A stretch of 15,544 bases of DNA from Physocladia obscura (Eukaryota > Chytridiomycota > Chytridiomycetes > Chytridiales > Chytriomycetaceae), in assembly GCA_027596945.1 (NCBI GenBank), contig JADGJH010000664.1:1-15544 (forward strand). Direction: 5' to 3'. The notes beneath the pieces are model-generated. The model was not told the DNA's origin. It worked only from the letters and a program-made list of their open reading frames with translations, and did not search any database. The translations under genes were made by a program, and so were the position numbers. Of this stretch, positions 1 through 9,500 are shown piece by piece (positions within the stretch are counted from its first letter, which is position 1; each line of letters starts with the position of its first letter).

Positions 1-75
1 TACATTATTTTTTTTTTAAATTTTTTTTTTTTTTTCAATTTTTTAAAAAAAAAAAAATATATATATATATGTATT
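1..75. repeat. AT-rich low-complexity tract
   Basis: This stretch is almost pure A and T: T runs, then a run of A, then a short (AT)n microsatellite at about 56-70. It lies directly downstream of the stop codon of the minus-strand SAM gene and probably forms its 3' untranslated and polyadenylation region. No gene is visible in it, and no perfect AATAAA on the minus strand was found. Confidence 0.8.
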
Positions 76-1893
76 TCAATGTCTATCAGTCGTTTTGTAC
101 GGCGGCAAATCTGCACCACTTAATTCTGGAAATGAAATGGATGGTGCACGTGATAAGTTTGATACCGAAGAACCAGAGTCTGATCGCACTGCAGACACCC
201 CCCATTCACTTTTGAACTTTTGAATTTGATCAAACACCAACAAACGCGGACCTAGTTTTTTGATCATGTATGTATCTGCCAAAGACTCTGCTGTTTGCGT
301 GGAAAGAGTTGCCATAGTTGTTTTAGACTCTAAGATGATCGATATAGTTTCCTCTTTTGCACCGAGACTCTTTATCCATTCGGCAACTTGTCCAGGATTC
401 CAATTAAATGGGTTTCCCCCTTTTCGGAAATCCATACGCGGACCCATTGGAGCCAATCTCGAACCAGATTGATTTTGATTACTTTTATGGGAGTAATGAT
501 GTTGTGTCTGGTGCGTCGTGGAAAGGACGGTTGGCGAAACGGGTGAGGCAAGGACAGTCAGTGGAACAGGTGATTTTGGAGGTGGAGGCGGAGGTAATTC
601 TTCATCCGGAATAAATGAAAACCTGGATTCGTCGCTAATCGACACTGATGTTGTTGTTGATGTTATTTGTGTATCATCTGATGATGGTGGTGGTGGCTCG
701 ATGGCATCGACATTGTCGATTGAGGCCAATTCAAGAGCATTACGTACAGCGTCAAATACTGTTGCCGAAAAGTCTGTCGTTGCAGGCGAAATTGGCAAAA
801 TAGGTCCAGTTGTTGTTGCAGTGGAGGTAGTTGAGGATATGGATTTCTGTTTTCTGACACCGACTATCGCGCCAGATCGGGATAGAGAAAGAGAACGAGG
901 GGAGAGCATGGTAGGCGAAGGAACTGGGATTGAGTGGGACTGAGAGTGGCGAGGAGATGAAGGCGGCGATTTTTGAGGCGGGGGTGGAGATGACACGAGT
1001 GACAGAGGGGACGGAGAAGAAATGGAGGCGTTTGGAGCAGGAGGAGCAATGGCAAGGACAGAGCTGGCGGCAAGACCGTTGGTTGGAGCAGAGGTCAAAG
1101 GAAGAGCCGGATTAACTGACTGAACTAAAGGTTGAAGCGGCTGAACTAAAGGCTGAGGCTGAGGTTGAGCTTGAGGCTGGGAGCGAGTGCGCACGAGCGT
1201 TGGAGGCGGGGTTTTGAAGAGAAATGGCGCATTGGGAGGCGCCGAATAGACGGCTGGAGTCGGAACCACAGCCGAAGCCGACTGCGACTGCGACGGCGGC
1301 GGGAAGCCAGGCCGCCGATACTGGTGCTGCTGCTGAGTCAGATGCGGGTGCGGGTGCGGGTGCGATGCCGAGGATAAGCTCGGTGTTGGACTGCCGGCCC
1401 GTCCCGCCGAATGCAACTGTTGGCCTATTACATTTGATCCAACTGGAATACTGAGCACGCTGGACGATCGCGATACCAGCGGAATCGCCACTCCGACCCC
1501 CCGTGTTGGCGGCGGAATTGCTGCGAGCTCTCGTGGCACCTGGAATCGTTGCTGCTGCTGTAATTGTTGCTGTTGTAATTGCTGCTGATACAGCTGTTGC
1601 TGATAGGCCTGCTGCTGGTAGTAGCTATAATATTGGCTATACAGGGCATCGTGCTGACTTTGAGTTGGCTGCTGATTCTGAAACTGCTGCTGGGCTTGCC
1701 AGTGCTGATAGTAGTAATTGTACTGCTGCTGTTGCTGCTGATACGCAAAGCCTCCAGATGATGGCAGTGAATGCGAGAGTCTCTGATTATAGTCATATGA
1801 GTTTGTATTGATATTAGCATTCGCATTCATATTCGTGTACGAATCCGCATTTGCAGCTGGCAGTTGTCCCTGAGATTGCCGTTTTTGGTCCAT
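76..1893 (-). CDS. Gln/Pro/Ser-rich protein with C-terminal SAM domain
   Basis: Single-exon gene for 605 residues. Residues about 20-120 are rich in Asn, Gln and Tyr with many short Q runs. The middle (about 130-490) is rich in Pro, Ser, Thr and Ala, with proline clusters such as PPPPPPKSP that could bind SH3, WW or profilin partners. Residues about 494-566 form a SAM domain (begins NPFNWNPGQVAEWIKSLGA, ends around FDQIQKFKSEWGV), a fold that mediates protein-protein or sometimes RNA contacts. A Ser-rich tail of about 39 residues ends in DRH. I chose the ATG at 1893 because it is the first in-frame ATG and has A at -3 and G at +4; the frame stays open to 2142 but only through non-ATG codons that overlap the divergent gene. 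I do not recognise an orthologue. The layout resembles fungal signalling scaffolds or RNA-granule proteins, which is inference only. Confidence 0.85.
   Translation of the reverse strand: MDQKRQSQGQLPAANADSYTNMNANANINTNSYDYNQRLSHSLPSSGGFAYQQQQQQYNYYYQHWQAQQQFQNQQPTQSQHDALYSQYYSYYQQQAYQQQLYQQQLQQQQLQQQQRFQVPRELAAIPPPTRGVGVAIPLVSRSSSVLSIPVGSNVIGQQLHSAGRAGSPTPSLSSASHPHPHPHLTQQQHQYRRPGFPPPSQSQSASAVVPTPAVYSAPPNAPFLFKTPPPTLVRTRSQPQAQPQPQPLVQPLQPLVQSVNPALPLTSAPTNGLAASSVLAIAPPAPNASISSPSPLSLVSSPPPPQKSPPSSPRHSQSHSIPVPSPTMLSPRSLSLSRSGAIVGVRKQKSISSTTSTATTTGPILPISPATTDFSATVFDAVRNALELASIDNVDAIEPPPPSSDDTQITSTTTSVSISDESRFSFIPDEELPPPPPPKSPVPLTVLASPVSPTVLSTTHQTQHHYSHKSNQNQSGSRLAPMGPRMDFRKGGNPFNWNPGQVAEWIKSLGAKEETISIILESKTTMATLSTQTAESLADTYMIKKLGPRLLVFDQIQKFKSEWGVSAVRSDSGSSVSNLSRAPSISFPELSGADLPPYKTTDRH
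1500..1770 (-). repeat. CAG/CAA-type trinucleotide-rich region (poly-Gln)
   Basis: On the minus strand this segment is dominated by CAG and CAA codons with interspersed TAT/TAC, giving Gln/Tyr-rich sequence inside the SAM protein. On the plus strand it reads as CTG/TTG runs, which opens long but meaningless antisense frames. Mixed CAG/CAA use suggests selection on the protein more than a pure microsatellite expansion. Confidence 0.8.
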
Positions 1894-1930
1894 TGTCAAT
1901 TCCAGACAACAAATTAAATACTTGAAAATA
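1894..1930. promoter_or_regulatory. 37-bp divergent start-to-start spacer
   Basis: Only 37 bp separate the ATG of the minus-strand SAM gene (1893) from the ATG of the plus-strand TLC gene (1931). The spacer is AT-rich (it contains TTAAATA) and too short for two separate promoters with untranslated leaders. At least one transcript must start inside the other gene's coding region, or both share a bidirectional control region. Both ATGs have A at -3 and G at +4, which supports both starts. Confidence 0.6.
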
Positions 1931-3345
1931 ATGGTGCTTGGAAGAGGAAGTGGAAGCGGACTTGGCAACAATGACGAAAACCTTGGACTCGTTCTGGCAA
2001 CACGGATATTCGTATTTACAGCAGCGTACTGTATTTTGCATGTCGTGCTGGATTTTTGCGTGGGCACGAAAGCAACGCGGCGGTTCCGGCTTTCGTTCTC
2101 AGATAGAATTTCCGTCAGTGAAAAGGTTGCTTCGTCTCTCAACGCGCTGTACGTATCGTCTGCCGCTATCTACAATGTGTTTATTGCCGATCTGTTTGTC
2201 GCGAACATATCAAAGTACGCAAACTTGACCGGAAACGTTACCACAGCCTGCCCCACATTGCCAATGGCTGCCCTCCTTGCCGTGTATCCTTCAATTAGCG
2301 ACTATCCTGTTGCATCACCGCTTCGTTTCTTCGCCGCTGACTATGTTATGCCTGCTTATGTGGGCTATTCAATCTACGACTGTATTACTATGTACTTCCA
2401 GGGCGACAACCACTGGAGTATGTGGGTTCACCATCTTGTTGGCATATACGGTGGCATTGGAAATCTTTATATTCGACGGGTTCGTGGTTTCCCATGCCAA
2501 TCTCTACTTAGTCAAAGAAAACTGATTTTGAAGCTTATGGATGACAAATCATTCATTCTATTTATCCGGAAGCCGTGTTCCCCAAAAATTCTTGATTTTT
2601 CCCGTTCGCTAAACCAAAAACTAACTAAAAAACCAAAACATTAAATTATACACATAAGCTTTCCGTACTTTCTACTTTCGCAATGATTACTGAAGTCACT
2701 GCTTTCTTTGTGAATATTCTCTGGTATGCAGAAACCTTAAACGAAAACCGTCCACAATTGACACCCATTCGACGCGCATCAATAACCGCAACACTCGGCG
2801 ACACTGATGATTCATCAGACAATGCAATTACTCCTAGTAATTCAACTGATTCATTGACTGAGCCTCTCGTAAAAGACAACATACCTACAACGAAAACTGA
2901 TTCATCAAAAGTTGCGCTCAACAAGCAACGAATGTTGAAAAAGAAAAAGCGAACTGCACGTCCAACTCCAACACCATTTCTTTTGGCACTTCAAACCCTC
3001 CGAACGCTTTCGTTTCTAATCTTTCGTGTCCCCGCCGTTCCCTACTCATTTTATTGCGTTATAACTCGTGGTACCCGAATATCTGCAGTTTCTTTGATCC
3101 CAGCCGTGCGTGCTGTTGTTGACTTGATTGTTGTCACTTGGTATGCAGGTTCTCCGTCATGTGATGCTGCTACCGTTTCGTGGACACTTGACCGTATTCT
3201 TGGAATTACAGCGCTTGTTGTTCAAATTATGTTTGGTTTTTTGAATTTCGTATGGACTTTTGTTGCCGTTAAAGTTTTATTGCGGGAATTGCGGGCATAT
3301 TTCGGCGTTTTAAGCAAAAGAGACTTACTGAAGAAAAAGGAGTAA
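1931..3345 (+). CDS. TLC-domain membrane protein, TLCD4/TMEM56-like (2 exons)
   Basis: Exons 1931-2479 and 2659-3345 join in phase 0 to encode 411 residues. The TRAM-LAG1-CLN8 (TLC) signature is clear: DNHWSMWVHHLVGIY with the paired His at 167-168, then after 20 residues TEVTAFFVN, the same spacing and motif as in TMEM56/TLCD4 (HH...ELSSPFVN). Hydrophobic segments lie at about 20-43, 70-92, 132-154, 165-180, 186-204, 290-312, 322-343 and 360-390. Residues about 211-288 are a Ser/Thr/Asp-rich then Lys-rich loop (KKKKR at about 277-281), much longer than in TMEM56. The C-terminus LLKKKE fits a KKxx ER-retrieval signal. Family members act in membrane lipid biology at the ER, plasma membrane or elsewhere; ceramide synthases share the fold but also need motifs not seen here. 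The exact reaction is unknown. The gene is divergent from the SAM gene and convergent with the neurofibromin gene. Confidence 0.85.
2480..2658 (+). other. Intron of the TLC gene, weak GTTCGT donor
   Basis: Inferred from protein continuity: the frame carrying HHLVGIYGG must join the frame carrying TEVTAFFVN. The downstream frame has a stop at 2626-2628 and only one AG (2657-2658) before the conserved block, so the acceptor is forced. In phase 0 the only GT that also keeps the expected family spacing is at 2480. A CTAAC branch-like sequence lies at 2621-2625. At 179 nt it is the longest intron in the window, and its donor departs from GTAAGT/GTATGT. Confidence 0.75.
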
Positions 3346-3527
3346 AATAGTATATTTCCAGCTGGAAGACCAAAAAAAAAAAAAAAAAGTGCGGTGGATC
3401 ATATAGTGTCCAAATGAGAAGCAAATAAAATGACTTTAACTTCATCATATCTATATTTCAAAAATATTCAAAAAAAGCATAACTTTTTCACATTCACACT
3501 TCCACACATAAACACACTCAATTCTCT
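3346..3527. terminator. Convergent intergenic region with AATAAA poly(A) signal
   Basis: This 182-bp spacer lies between the convergent stops of the TLC gene and the neurofibromin gene. It holds a run of 17 A at 3372-3388 and a plus-strand AATAAA at 3424-3429, about 80 nt past the TLC stop, which is the likely polyadenylation signal for that gene. No perfect AATAAA is visible on the minus strand for the neurofibromin transcript. No gene was seen here. Confidence 0.6.
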
Positions 3528-6500
3528 TCAACTCGACTGCAATTGCACCAAAATAACTCGAATCAGTTGAACAACCATAGTTGCAATCTGTTTTTGCTGT
3601 ACGAGTCCTGCTCCATTAAATGAATTTGCACTCGCAACTCCAACAAATCCAAGCGTTTGCAAATGCGAGAGAAGTTGTTGATTAGCACTCAAGGGATAGT
3701 TGCCAATTCCAAATGTGTGAGTGTCCATAAAACTTGCGTCTTCTTGAAACTGCATATCGTCATCATCAATAGCTGCAAGAGACGGCGATGTGCTTCGTCC
3801 ACCTGCTGCCGCAGCATTTCGACTCAAAGACGTGATTGTTCCATTCGGAACTCCCCCTGCATTTGTTCCAGTGATTTGCTGGAGAATCATCGCATCTTTA
3901 CTATTCATTTGCCCAAAACCACCCATTACACTATTAATATTGTTAAGCATGCCATTCAAATTATTCATCTGATCATTGGCTCCACTGTAGCCAGCAGTAT
4001 TGACTTTACGCATCGGGATTCCAAGTGGTGTCAAATGCGGCGCCGAAGGTTGAGACAGCGGCATTAACGCCATCATAGTTTGAAAGATTGAATGAGCAGA
4101 CGAAATTAAATTCGGAGATGCTTGCCCAGTAACAATTTCGTTCATTCTTGGCAGAAGAGACTCGTATCTTTTTTTATAAATCAGTAAATAAATGTATATC
4201 ACTTCTAGGAACAATACTCACAAGAAAAAAATTTGCTCTGGCGCTTGTAATGCTGCTTGGGCCAAAAATCCGTATATAAATACAGACTCAGACTCAGATT
4301 CAGATATTTCCAGAACACCAACCAACAGTGTGAGCATCAAAATCGAACGGTTCTCATCTGAAAGTGGAGTCATTCTCTCTAGTATATCTATAAACTTGTT
4401 TGTTTCCTCTGTATCAAACAACCCTCCACTGATTGGCATCTGGTCTTTATCTCCCCCAGCATTCTTTCTCGGAACTGCCCAGTCATCAAAATCGAGCTTC
4501 TTTTCATCCACTCCACCCATCATAAAAAGCTCTTTTAAATCTCTGCAAGGTACGATTGGCAGTAACGGAACAATGAATCCTGCACAATGATCTGCAACAT
4601 ATTCGTATCCATCCGTCGGAAAACCTTCAGGAGGGTTTCGGCCAGATACATCCAACGCAAGTTTCAGCAATGATACTGTCAATCCGCGAGTTCGCTCAGA
4701 TTTCAAGCCTTTTAATACGTTGGCAGTAAAGGCAAACGAAAAGTCTGCGGAGAACCATATGCCTGTCATATCATCCAAATCCATAGCAAGTTTTAAAAAT
4801 ACACCACGCGCACTTGTGAGTGTTTCTGCGAAGCCTTGCTCTTTGAATTCCCCGTGGTCATCAAGAATTTCGATTATGGATTTGACGAGTGATGCGCCGG
4901 CAGCAAAAATATGGACATCACTGATTTGTATCAGGCCCATAGCAACCCAAAAGAAGGATTTGAGCAAGTTCAGAGTTTGTGGGGTTTTTGGAAGACCATG
5001 GATGACGTCGATGATGCATGTTGTAATGCTTACATTCAGGTGAGTGATTTCCGATTCATCATACAGTGACAAGTATCCCATTAAAGAAGAAAGGCATCGG
5101 AAAAGAAGGTCAATTGACGCTCCAGATCTCGATAACGCGCCCAATGTTATAAAAGTACGTGATTGAACATAGCTGAAATCAAATGTTGAAGCTAAAACGA
5201 GCTTAAACCATCGTTCTTTCCATTCTTCCACCAATTCTAAACAAAATTTATCTTTTTGATTAATTGAACAATCCAAGATTAAAAAAGTTACCTTGTCTTC
5301 CACAACCAATTGTCACAACTTTAACAAGCTCAGTGGCAATATCTTTAAGGTCGTAAGGTGAAATGCCCTCAGAAAAATCGTCGGCTGTAGTTTCTCTCAC
5401 GAAAGAACTTCCAACATCAAATTTGCTACCGCTGTCAGAATCGTCAACGACACCAAACTTTGCCCTGAATTTCGTGCCAGACAGATTTTTCAAAATAGAT
5501 AGCATTTCTTGTAAAATTTCCTCGTTTTCGCCTTTAGCTTGCAGTTTAGCACAAAGAGTATGGACCAAATTCACAGCAACTCCGTGAATTGATGAACGAA
5601 TTACTGCCTGTCCATTTCCAACAACAAGCGTGATAATATGAAAAATATCGGGTAAATATTTTTGAAGATCAATTACTTCGTCGAAACTCAACACGAGCAT
5701 GAATCTAATAAGAACTGAAACTTCTGTCCAAGTGCCTTTGGAGACAAGATCATGAACGTTTTCGCTTCCAGAAATTTCGAGAAGTTTGGACACAATGTGA
5801 GATGTGAAAAACTCGCTATTGACTGCCGCCACTGAGAGTAGAGTGTTTGTGAGGACTGATGTGTGAATTGATCCGATTCCATTATCAATTGAAGTTTGAA
5901 TAAATATGTCAAGAATATCTGGAACTAGTTCGTCAGCTGTGCCCAAAACTACCCACACTCTTTCTTGAATCAAATGGAACAACTACAAAAAAAAAAAGGT
6001 GTAAAACATTTAAACATTTTAAAAATCTAAAAATAATACTTTACCTCAGATTCTTTAATAGTCGCTTCAGCAAAAAGTTTAATTAAGCTTTTCAACTTCA
6101 ACTGCATAGATTCATCTTGTTTTCCATCTTGCTTTATGAAATCAGATAAATTACGCAACCAAGGATCCAAATATTCTAATCCAAAAATTTTTTGGTCAAT
6201 GTTACTCTTGCTGAACCCAATCAAGAATTCAATCAGAAATTCAATTGTTAAATGTTTCTCAGAGGATGCAAGCTGCTGGCTTATTATTTTTACATATGAC
6301 AAATCATTTTCAGGAATTGATAGCCCTCGTGCAGAAACAAGTTGCCTTCCGATTTTGAACCCAAAACTTGAACTCAAAGCATATAAAAGATTGTAAGAAG
6401 CAACTCGCAAATTTGAATCATGACTGCCCATATTCAAAACTGCCATATTTAGTAAAGTTCCAGGAACATCATTTGGTCTCAGAGTTCTTTCTTCAGTTAT

Positions 6501-9500
6501 TAAGTTAGTTCTTTTTGTCTTCCTGAATGCATTTCTCAGCTGTTTCAAACTTTGAACAATAGGAGCCGCCAAAGACGTTGACAAGGTTATACTTGCTTGT
6601 ATAGTATTGCTGACAGATCCAGTTCCATATATTCCACCAACCTTCTCAGCATATTTGATTGAAAACTCATTTGAATTTTCAGCAGCTACCACATCAATAA
6701 CATCAATAAACTTGATAACATCTGCAATAACAACTTCCATTCCAAGAATTTGGTATCGTTTGTGCAAAGTCAAATGAACAAAATCGGACGACAATCTCAA
6801 AGTTAAAGGAGTATGCTCACGCGTATGGCTGATCAATGTCACGTCACTCTTTGAAATGATACTCTTATCAGAGTCTAGGACAGATTTCGGGACCATCAAG
6901 TCTTCCGTCGAAATGAAACGAGTCAATTCTTTTTCGTCTGACACAAACATAACACGTTCGGAGCCAAGAGCAGAAACGTCAATGCTACGAACAAGTCTCA
7001 TGGCATATCTGGCAAATGAGCTATTGCATCGGTACACATAAATGACACCAAGATTTCTTTTTATCGAAGTAGGTAAAATATTTAACAAGCGAGAAATCCA
7101 TGAAACGTCCCATTCATTTTCGACAGAAAATTGAGTAACGTCTACAACGAGTTCGAACTTATTTTCTGTGAACTTTGCCAAAACATTAATAAGATGATAC
7201 AGGAGAATTTCCATATTGACCAATCGCTGCTTTACACGTCTTGCAATAAAGTAAATGACTTTGTTTCCCTCTTTTGAGATTCCACTTTCATAAAAGAATA
7301 ACCTGTCGCGCATAGCATCGAGAGCTAGTTCATATCCAGCCACACTTTGTACTCTAGATATAAATTCGGCACAGTTTGCTTCAAGTAGTAATGCGGGGAA
7401 TTTCGTGCCCAAGTTTTGACTCAGGAGCCTTGCGTCAACTTTTAGTTTTTCGGGTGCTGGTTCCAAGCGAGTCAAAAGATCTGACAGAACCGCAAATTTA
7501 GCCTTTCGGGCAGAAAGTTCCGATCGCGATAGAGTCCAGTTATGCTGGCTTCCTGTCAACGCTACTTCAACCTTGTCTAAATTGACTGCCAAAGCTCGAT
7601 GAAGTCTAATCAAATCGTACTCAGATATGTTTTGCCCTTTCGGCGCGTCCAATTTCACTTTCAGAGCTGTTAATAAGGATTCGTCGGTCTCTGAAATGTT
7701 CTTCAAAAACTGAATTACACGGCCATGGTTTTCTTGCAACAGTTCATTCAACTCAAACATAAATGGTTCTTTTATGTTGAATAGCAAGTTGTTTGCCAAG
7801 TTTTGAATAACTTTTGTCGCAAGAACAAGCCCACGAACTAATTTGCGATCTTGAATTGGCGCAGTTACATTCACTGTCCATGGAGTAACAATAATCGGAT
7901 TGATGAAGCGCAAAAACATAAATGCACCGACAGCAGTCGTTTTGTTATCCGGAAATCTGCGACCAACAGCTTCAGCCACAATTGAACAAACGACGCGAAG
8001 CTCTTTCGGGAACTTTTCCGTATCCAGAAGATTGTCGAGAAGGCGGTTTACAAGGGTTGCAACATTCTTGCGATTAATTGCTGGAACTTCTCCTTCATGA
8101 ATTCTGTTAGGATCAATCTCAAAACTGAGATTTGATTTTTTGATGTCTAAAAGTTCATCTAAAACAGGCTTAATAGCATCAATAAGGTAATCTTTCCCGT
8201 ACGCTTTCGAGAAAACTGTTAGTAAACGGGTAGCCATTGAGTTTTGTCGAAATAAATCCGGAGCAAAATCGGTTCGGTCCACTTCGCCTTCAATTGCAGC
8301 TGTAATTAATTTCAGCAATTGTCCCTTTGTTTCAAAAACAGAAACTAATATTGGTGCAATGTCTTCCACATCCGAAATACTTCCCAAAGCAAGCGCAATT
8401 TCGAGATCGTTGTTGGATGAAATCATATCTACCAATGAATTGTACCTGTGTTGCATTACTTGGACTTCTTCTCCAAGACCATTAAACTGCACTTTGCCGC
8501 CAGTTTCCAAAAGATTGGTCAACACCAGCATAAAAGACGCACGGGTTTTTGGGTCTTCGTGATAGCCAAGAGAAAGCGAGTACTTGAGACCAATGTCAAT
8601 ATTTGCCGCTAAGAGGTTTGATAAAGCCCGGATCGTCAAATCTTTCAACGGATAAATGTGTGCTAATGTTTCTTTCGCCGCCAATAATTGCTCATTGTAT
8701 TCGCCAATATTAATTGAGTTTGCTTCCAACCGTTTCGTTTCCAGAGCTTCAACCGTTCTGCACTTATCTAAAACTCGTAAGAAAAAATATAGCGAATTGT
8801 AAAATTCATGTCCTTTGAACTCATTGTAACTGAACTCGAAGTCGCTGTCATTTCCATCACCGTTTTTGAATGCAGCAGTTAACGAAGCAGCTGTTTCGGC
8901 GGTCAATTGGATCGGAAGTTGATCCAAAATAGCAACCAATGCCCGCATACTTGCCAAATCAAGATCACGACTCAACTTCAAATCTGCAGATGGCGCAGAC
9001 AAAGTTCTACGATCACCACCACGCTCTTCATTGTAAGTACGGCTGTCTTCAGTACTGCGACTTGCAATTTCAGAATTCCAGGCAAGAACTGTAACAAGCA
9101 TTTTGTTCTTGAATTGGATTTCTTGGCGTAATGCAACAGCTTCTTTTTTGCTAATAACGATTTCAACGAGTTGACAAACTTTTGTGCGGATTCGAAGCAG
9201 GGTAGGGTGCATTTGAATTCGCTGAACTACAACACTATTGAGGTATTTGACAAACGAAAGAATTAATGACCCAACATCAACACCGCCTGCTTGAAATTCG
9301 ATTTGCTCCATTTCATTGTATTGACGTTCAAGAATTAACTTGAGAACTGAAATAAACGACTCGACAAAGAAAATATTCCGTTCATGGCTCTGGTTGGTAT
9401 CATCTGAACCCAAAAATTTTGTAACATTCGCTGCTCCTGCAGAAAACAGAATATCTGGAGGAGGTAAAAAAGAAACACAATATATATAAATCTTTTTGTA

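Noticed and set aside
518..943. Plus-strand open frame opposite the SAM gene (and others at 930-1454 and 1503-1811)
   Set aside because: They are antisense shadows of low-complexity Pro/Ser/Gln codons and show no domain or conserved motif.
1894..2142. N-terminal extension of the SAM protein beyond the ATG at 1893
   Set aside because: The open frame has no ATG start and overlaps conserved TLC coding sequence on the other strand.
2418..2423. GTATGT as a consensus intron donor in the TLC gene
   Set aside because: Using it would remove the conserved HHLVGIY motif; it is ordinary coding sequence (Ser-Met-Trp region).
2277..2525. Second plus-strand frame across the TLC exon 1 end, with a membrane-like sequence
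   Set aside because: The conserved His-His motif and family spacing are in the other frame; this is a hydrophobic shadow.
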